Below, in pieces: positions 59,369-64,000 of a DNA stretch of 64,000 nt. Both the position numbers and the translations under genes were made by a program. How positions within the stretch are numbered: the stretch's first letter is position 1; the number at the start of each line of letters is the position of its first letter. Where the stretch lies: assembly GCA_900768435.1 (NCBI GenBank), contig CAAGCW010000009.1, positions 154,588 to 218,587 of the forward strand. The letters run 5' to 3'. The notes beneath the pieces are model-generated. The model worked only from the letters and a program-made list of their open reading frames with translations, was not told the DNA's origin and ran no database searches. The DNA comes from an uncultured Collinsella sp. (GTDB taxonomy: Bacteria; Actinomycetota; Coriobacteriia; Coriobacteriales; Coriobacteriaceae).

Positions 59369-60145
59369 ATGGATGCCAAATTAACGATAGTCGACGTAAC
59401 CGGATCGACCAACGATGACCTGCTCGAAGCAGGAAAACAGGGAGCGCCGCACGGCACAGGACTTGCCGCCCGGGCTCAGACAGCAGGACGCGGCCGGCGC
59501 GGCCACAAGTGGGATTCAACCGCCGGCAACCTATTGCTTTCGATTGTCCTGCGTCCATGCGTTAATCCTGCGAAGTACTCTGGTCTTGCTGCCGTCAGCG
59601 GCCTAGCGGTGCTCGAGGCGCTCGAAAAACAGGGTCTTGCAAACGAGATTGGCCTCAAATGGCCCAACGACCTGGTCGCGCGTGGACGCAAACTCGGCGG
59701 CATTCTGGTCGAGGCCGCACGCGATAACGAAGGCAAACCTTTCGCCGTCTGTGGCATTGGTGTCAATGTGAACTATGCGCCCCAAGAGGTACCCGATGGC
59801 GGCCTGCCGGCAATCGGTCTCTCGGACCTTAACGAGAACGTTCCAGCTGTCGACATGCTCCTCGATGAGGTCTATCACGCAGTTATAGACGCTGTAGATG
59901 CCTGGGCAGAACGCCTCAACGTCATGGAAGAAGACGCCGGTCCGATCGCACCCGTCCACGATGATTATGTCGCTCATCTCAATTGGATTGGGGAGCACGT
60001 TATCGCCCGTTCCCCTGCCGGTGACGAGCTGGCGCGTGGCATCTTTCAAACGGTCGATACCATTGGTCGTGCGTGCATCGAAACAGAAGACGGCTTGCGA
60101 TCCTTCCATTTTGAGGAAGCGTCATTGCGCCCCTTGAGTGAGTAG
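59369..60145 (+). CDS. birA: Biotin--[acetyl-CoA-carboxylase] ligase
   Basis: 258 residues. It begins at the catalytic domain: VTGSTNDDLLEAGKQGAPHG, the biotinyl-AMP loop ARAQTAGRGRRGHKWDS (near 39), LKWPNDLVARGRKLGGILVEA (near 97) and a C-terminal SH3-like domain. The N-terminal helix-turn-helix of E. coli BirA is absent, so it is a ligase only. AAGGAGG lies eleven bases before ATG 59369. It is divergent from the fatty acid operon that encodes its substrate AccB. Confidence 0.95.
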   Translation: MDAKLTIVDVTGSTNDDLLEAGKQGAPHGTGLAARAQTAGRGRRGHKWDSTAGNLLLSIVLRPCVNPAKYSGLAAVSGLAVLEALEKQGLANEIGLKWPNDLVARGRKLGGILVEAARDNEGKPFAVCGIGVNVNYAPQEVPDGGLPAIGLSDLNENVPAVDMLLDEVYHAVIDAVDAWAERLNVMEEDAGPIAPVHDDYVAHLNWIGEHVIARSPAGDELARGIFQTVDTIGRACIETEDGLRSFHFEEASLRPLSE

Positions 60146-60205
60146 GTCGCCACAGCCAGCCGCTCGGCAGCCTTACCCGGCGATCCAAACCCATCATGCA
60201 AAACA

Positions 60206-60242
60206 AAAGGGCCCCGCTACCGTAACGGCAGCGGGGCCCTTT
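60206..60242. terminator. Bidirectional terminator
   Basis: AAAGGGCCCCGC (60206-60217) pairs with GCGGGGCCCTTT (60231-60242). It ends birA on plus and the str operon after rpsJ on minus. Confidence 0.9.
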
Positions 60243-60261
60243 AAGCTATGAGCGATATCGC

Positions 60262-60570
60262 TTAGAGCTTGATGTCGATGTCGACGCCAGCGGGGAGGTC
60301 GAGACGCATAAGCGAATCAACGGTGCCCGAGGTGGGGTCGAGGATGTCGATGAGGCGCTTGTGGGTGCGCATCTCGAACTGCTCACGGGAGTCCTTGTTC
60401 ACGTGCGGCGAGCGGATAACCGTGTACAGGTTGCGCTCGGTGGGCAGGGGGACAGGACCGGAAACACGAGCGCCGGTCTTCTGAGCGGTCTCAACGATGA
60501 GCTTCGCGGACTGATCGACGACCTCGTGATCATAGCCCTTGAGGCGAATGCGGATCTTCTGGGTAGCCAA
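60262..60570 (-). CDS. rpsJ: 30S ribosomal protein S10
   Basis: 102 residues; KIRIRLKGYDHEVVDQSAKLI, SGPVPLPTERNLYTVIRSPH and FEMRTHKRLIDI are diagnostic. S10 usually heads the S10 operon before rplC. Here it is the last gene of the str operon and is followed by a terminator, with rplC 14 kb away. Confidence 0.97.
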   Translation of the reverse strand: MATQKIRIRLKGYDHEVVDQSAKLIVETAQKTGARVSGPVPLPTERNLYTVIRSPHVNKDSREQFEMRTHKRLIDILDPTSGTVDSLMRLDLPAGVDIDIKL

Positions 60571-60630
60571 CTTAAACCTCCAAAGAGTGCGAGAGATGTT
60601 CTCGCGGATTACGTAACAGGGAGCTCGAAC

Positions 60631-62730
60631 TTAGGCGTTCTTGCTCATGACCTCGTCCACGATGGACTTGGGCGCGGGCTCATAAGAGTCGAACTGCATC
60701 GTGTAGGATGCACGGCCCTGGGTCTGGGAGCGAAGGTCGGTAGCGTAACCGAACATCTCGCCCAGCGGCACCTTGGCACGGATGAGCTTGCTGTTCTTGC
60801 GATCCTCCATGCCCTCGATCTTGCCGCGGCGACCGGAGAGGTTGCCCATAACGTCGCCCATGTACTGCTCGGGGGTCTCGACCTCGACAGCCATGATCGG
60901 CTCGAGCAGCTGCGGATCGGACTTCTTGAGGGCGTCCTTGATAGCCATGGAACCGGCGATCTTGAAGGCGGCCTCGGAGGAGTCGACCTCGTGGTAAGAA
61001 CCGTCGAACAGGGTGACCTTAACGTCGAGGACCGGGAAGCCGGCGATAACACCGGTGTTCAGGGCCTCCTGGATGCCCTTGTCGATGGACGGGATGTACT
61101 CCTTGGGCACGACGCCGCCGACGATAGCGTTGACGAACTCGTAGCCGAAGCCCTCCTCCATCTTCTCGAGCTTGATGACGGCGTGGCCGTACTGACCGCG
61201 ACCGCCGGACTGACGGACGAACTTGCCCTCAGCCTTCTCGACGTCGTGACCGGCGGTCTCGCGGTAGGCAACCTGGGGCTTACCGACGTTAGCGTCAACC
61301 TTGAACTCACGGAGCAGACGGTCGACGATGATCTCGAGGTGCAGCTCGCCCATGCCGGCGATGATGGTCTGGCCGGTCTCGTGGTTGGTGGACACCTGGA
61401 AGGTCGGGTCCTCCTCGGCGAGCTTGGTCAGAGCCAGGGACATCTTGTCCTGCTCGGCCTTGGTCTTGGGCTCAATGGCAACGTCGATAACGGGCTTAGC
61501 GAACTCGATCTTCTCGAGGACGATCTCCTTGCCCTCGGCGCACAGGGTGTCACCAGTGGTGGAGTTCTTGAAGCCGACGCAAGCGACGATGTCGCCGGCG
61601 GCAGCGTCGTCACGGTCGATACGCTCGGCGGCGTTCATCTCGAGAATGCGGCCGAGGCGCTCGCGCTGACCGTTGGAAGCGTTGACCACGTAGGAGCCGG
61701 ACTCAGCGCGGCCGGAGTAAACGCGGACGTAGGTGAGCTTACCGACGAACGGGTCGGTCATGATCTTGAAGACCAGGCCGGAGAAGGGCTCGTCGAAGGA
61801 AGGATGACGCTGGATCTCCTCGCCGGTGTCCGGATCGGTACCGGTGACGGCCTCAACGTCGAGCGGGCTGGGCAGGTAGTCGACGACAGCGTCGAGCAGC
61901 TCCTGGACGCCCTTGTTCTTGTAGGCGGAGCCCACGAAGACGAGGTTGAGCTCGTTGGCCAGAACGCCCTTACGCAGAGCAGCCTTGAGCTCCTCGACGG
62001 TGAAGTCCTCCTCCATGAGGATCTTCTCCATGAGCTCGTCGTCAAAGCTGGCAGCAGCGTCGAGGAGCTCCTCGCGCTTGGTGGCAGCGATGTCGGCGAA
62101 CTCAGCCGGGATCTCGTCCATCGGCTCGGGGTAGGTCATGCCCTTCTCGTCGGCCTTGAAGTCCCATGCAGTCATGGTGACCAGGTCGATGACGCCCCAG
62201 AAGTTGTCCTCGGCGCCCATCGGGACCTGAGCGGCCACGGCGTTAGCGTCGAGACGATCCTTCATGGTCTCGATAGCGTTGAAGAAGTCAGCGCCCACGC
62301 GGTCATACTTGTTGATGAAGGCGATGCGGGGAACGTTGAAGGTAGAAGCCTGACGCCAAACGGTCTCAGACTGAGGCTGAACGCCAGCAACGGCGTCGAA
62401 GACGGCGACAGCGCCATCGAGGACGCGCAGGCAGCGCTCGACCTCGGCGGTGAAGTCAACGTGGCCCGGGGTGTCGATGATCTGGATGCGGTAGTCCTTG
62501 CCGTCCTTGTTCCAGAAGCAGGTGGTAGCAGCGGAGGTAATGGTTACGCCGCGCTCCTGCTCCTGAACCATCCAGTCCATGGTGGCAGCGCCCTCATGGA
62601 CCTCACCGATCTTGTGGGTCTTACCGGTGTAGTAAAGAATACGCTCGGTCGTGGTGGTCTTACCGGCATCGATGTGGGCCATGATGCCGATGTTACGGGT
62701 ATCGGAAAGCTTGTACTTAGGCTTAGCCAT
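60631..62730 (-). CDS. fusA: Elongation factor G
   Basis: 699 residues. The G domain shows GIMAHIDAGKTTTTERIL (near 17), the switch II segment DTPGHVDFT (near 89) and NKYD (near 143). Domains II to V follow, with the domain IV segment SGGRGQYGHAVIKLE. It translocates tRNA and mRNA on the ribosome. In many bacteria tuf follows, but here rpsJ does. Confidence 0.98.
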   Translation of the reverse strand: MAKPKYKLSDTRNIGIMAHIDAGKTTTTERILYYTGKTHKIGEVHEGAATMDWMVQEQERGVTITSAATTCFWNKDGKDYRIQIIDTPGHVDFTAEVERCLRVLDGAVAVFDAVAGVQPQSETVWRQASTFNVPRIAFINKYDRVGADFFNAIETMKDRLDANAVAAQVPMGAEDNFWGVIDLVTMTAWDFKADEKGMTYPEPMDEIPAEFADIAATKREELLDAAASFDDELMEKILMEEDFTVEELKAALRKGVLANELNLVFVGSAYKNKGVQELLDAVVDYLPSPLDVEAVTGTDPDTGEEIQRHPSFDEPFSGLVFKIMTDPFVGKLTYVRVYSGRAESGSYVVNASNGQRERLGRILEMNAAERIDRDDAAAGDIVACVGFKNSTTGDTLCAEGKEIVLEKIEFAKPVIDVAIEPKTKAEQDKMSLALTKLAEEDPTFQVSTNHETGQTIIAGMGELHLEIIVDRLLREFKVDANVGKPQVAYRETAGHDVEKAEGKFVRQSGGRGQYGHAVIKLEKMEEGFGYEFVNAIVGGVVPKEYIPSIDKGIQEALNTGVIAGFPVLDVKVTLFDGSYHEVDSSEAAFKIAGSMAIKDALKKSDPQLLEPIMAVEVETPEQYMGDVMGNLSGRRGKIEGMEDRKNSKLIRAKVPLGEMFGYATDLRSQTQGRASYTMQFDSYEPAPKSIVDEVMSKNA

Positions 62731-62749
62731 GTTAGTTCCTTACCTTAAC

Positions 62750-63223
62750 TTACCAACGATAGTGAGAGAACGCGCGGTTGGCCTCGGCCATCTTGAAGAC
62801 GTCCTCACGCTTCTTGACGGAAGCGCCCAGGCCGTTGGAAGCGTCGAGGATCTCATTGGCGAGACGCTCGGCCATGGTCTTCTCCTTGCGAGCGCGGGAG
62901 AAGTTGACGATCCAGCGGATACCCAGAGCGGTGGAACGACGGGAGTTGACCTCCATCGGGACCTGATAGGTAGCGCCACCGACACGCTTGGGCTTAACCT
63001 CGAGCGTGGGCTTGACGTTGTCCATAGCCTTCTTGAAGGTAGCGAGAGCGTCGCCACCCTCGGACTTCTCGGCAACGATCTCGAAAGCGGTGTAAACGAT
63101 GCGCTCAGCGGTGGCCTTCTTGCCGTCAAGAAGGACCTTGTTGATGAGCTGAGTCACCAGGCGGTTGTTGTAAACGGCGTCAGGCTGAACCTCACGACGA
63201 TTAGCTGCTGCACGACGCGGCAT
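62750..63223 (-). CDS. rpsG: 30S ribosomal protein S7
   Basis: 157 residues, beginning MPRRAAANRREVQPDAVYNN, with LINKVLLDGKKATAERIVY and NSRRSTALGIRWIVNFSR. It binds the 3' domain of 16S rRNA and in E. coli also represses the str operon. Confidence 0.97.
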   Translation of the reverse strand: MPRRAAANRREVQPDAVYNNRLVTQLINKVLLDGKKATAERIVYTAFEIVAEKSEGGDALATFKKAMDNVKPTLEVKPKRVGGATYQVPMEVNSRRSTALGIRWIVNFSRARKEKTMAERLANEILDASNGLGASVKKREDVFKMAEANRAFSHYRW

Positions 63224-63297
63224 GTGAAATCTCCTTAAGTGTCTACCGTGCGGCGCTCAAGACGGCACACGGCGAAAGTATCAAAACGTTATCTGGC

Positions 63298-63675
63298 TTA
63301 TTTAGCCTTGGGGCGCTTAGCACCGTACTTGGAACGGGCCTGCATACGGTTCTGGACCGGAGCAGCGTCGTAGGCGCCACGGATGACGTGATAACGGACA
63401 CCAGGGAGGTCACGGACACGACCGCCGCGGACGAGCACGATGGAGTGCTCCTGCAGGTTGTGGCCCTCACCCGGGATGTAAGCAGTAACTTCGATGCCGT
63501 TGACGAGGCGAACACGGGCAACCTTACGAAGAGCCGAGTTCGGCTTCTTGGGGCTCGTGGTGAAGACGCGGGTGCACACGCCGCGCTTCTGGGAGTTGTG
63601 CTGCAGAGCAGCGTTCTTGGACTTCTTGGGCACGGAACGACGGCCCTGGCGAACCAGCTGGTTAATAGTAGGCAA
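63298..63675 (-). CDS. rpsL: 30S ribosomal protein S12
   Basis: 125 residues; MPTINQLVRQGRRSVPKKSK, the decoding loop TTSPKKPNSALRKVARVRL and GEGHNLQEHSIVLVRGGRV. Streptomycin-site lysines (KKPNS and the later GVRYH area) look wild type. Preceded by GAAGGAG. Confidence 0.98.
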   Translation of the reverse strand: MPTINQLVRQGRRSVPKKSKNAALQHNSQKRGVCTRVFTTSPKKPNSALRKVARVRLVNGIEVTAYIPGEGHNLQEHSIVLVRGGRVRDLPGVRYHVIRGAYDAAPVQNRMQARSKYGAKRPKAK

Positions 63676-63768
63676 AGCGTACTCCTTCTCGAATGATTCC
63701 AGCTTTCTGTAAAGTGCAACGGCTTGAATCGAGGGGTCAGCATCCCCCTACGAAACACGCAGTTCGAT

Positions 63769-63797
63769 AGGATACGTGGCGTTAGCTGTGCCGTCAA
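63769..63797 (-). promoter_or_regulatory. Promoter of the str operon (rpsL-rpsG-fusA-rpsJ)
   Basis: On minus, TTGACG (63797-63792) and TATCCT (63774-63769) are 17 bases apart, a good sigma-70-type promoter, 94 bases before rpsL. The motif GGATACGCCCG (63811-63821, minus) lies just upstream of the -35 box. Confidence 0.65.
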
Positions 63798-63917
63798 CAG
63801 ACCACGCCGCCGGGCGTATCCCAAAATGAGCACATTTCCGCAAAGCCTACACAAAAGGAATCCCCTTCGGTGCGCGGGGGCGGATTCCCGGTCCGGGCGG
63901 CCCGCTGTTTAAGTTTG

Positions 63918-63985
63918 CTGCTCTACAGTCCTGCGCAAGACGGAAAGCACATTAAGTGCTTTCCTTTGCGTGCGGAACTCGCGAT
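63918..63985. repeat. Second copy of the 68-base structured element
   Basis: It matches 46643-46710 at 66 of 68 bases. The two differences are paired: GGAAAGCAC/GTGCTTTCC here replaces GGAGAGCAC/GTGCTCTCC. Flanks 63907-63916 and 63986-63995 are also partly complementary. It lies upstream of rpsL as the other copy lies upstream of rplC. Confidence 0.85.
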
Positions 63986-64000
63986 AAAGTTAGATCGGAA

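Noticed and set aside
60361..62748. 795-codon open frame on plus
   Set aside because: It is antisense to fusA, with Val/Leu/Gly-rich sequence typical of shadow frames.

Overview
The window reads as chromosome of an anaerobic, GC-rich gut actinobacterium of the Coriobacteriia, most likely Collinsella or a close relative. This is inferred from the FabK-type fatty acid synthesis operon with a fused AccD-AccA, the selenium-type xanthine dehydrogenase/YgfK/SsnA purine cluster, mannose-family PTS systems with a LevR-type regulator, and the style of the ribosomal proteins. No database search was run.

Region 1 (1-12.3 kb) is a defence island. A ribbon-helix-helix protein, a GIY-YIG/DUF4357 protein and hsdM read rightward. 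hsdR with a translationally coupled full-length hsdS reads leftward toward them. Between lie a half-length hsdS behind hsdM, a tyrosine recombinase and silent specificity cassettes. Six target-recognition segments are each bounded by the same two short recombination sequences (A and B) in both orientations. This is a multi-inversion specificity switch with two expression outlets. A DEDD exonuclease and a truncated DUF4143 gene behind a 23-bp repeat array follow.

Region 2 (13.6-24.6 kb) is a purine operon read leftward: NCS2 permease, SsnA aminohydrolase, YgfK flavoprotein, multi-cluster ferredoxin and molybdenum hydroxylase. A divergent PAS/YheO-type regulator lies upstream, and RidA lies beyond the regulator. 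Region 3 (24.9-31.2 kb) has a U32 protein, a pseudouridine synthase, a DeoR regulator with an oxidoreductase and a palindromic operator, a three-unit hairpin array, and an IS200 relic fused to a DegV tail.

Region 4 (31.3-38.8 kb) is a leftward sugar locus. It holds a LevR-type regulator (split by a frameshift at an A5 run), PTS EIIB-EIIC-EIID-EIIA, a GH172/DUF2961 hydrolase and a ROK kinase. The likely job is import and phosphorylation of a fructose-containing glycan followed by intracellular cleavage. Region 5 (39.0-40.5 kb) is a scar: a nucleosidase tail joined to an IS3 transposase relic, then about 700 bases without a gene.

Region 6 (40.5-46.3 kb) is the S10 operon from rplC to rplX, ending in a terminator. 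Its upstream leader carries a 41-bp perfect inverted repeat around a 68-bp element. That element recurs upstream of rpsL at the window end with a compensated stem change. Region 7 (46.8-50 kb) has a histidine phosphatase, a CDF transporter and an orphan EIIC. Region 8 (50-59.2 kb) is a complete type II fatty acid operon (fabH-acpP-fabK-fabD-fabG-fabF-accB-fabZ-accC-accDA), with birA divergent so that the biotin ligase sits beside its biotin-carrier substrate. Region 9 (60.2-63.7 kb) is the str operon rpsL-rpsG-fusA-rpsJ.
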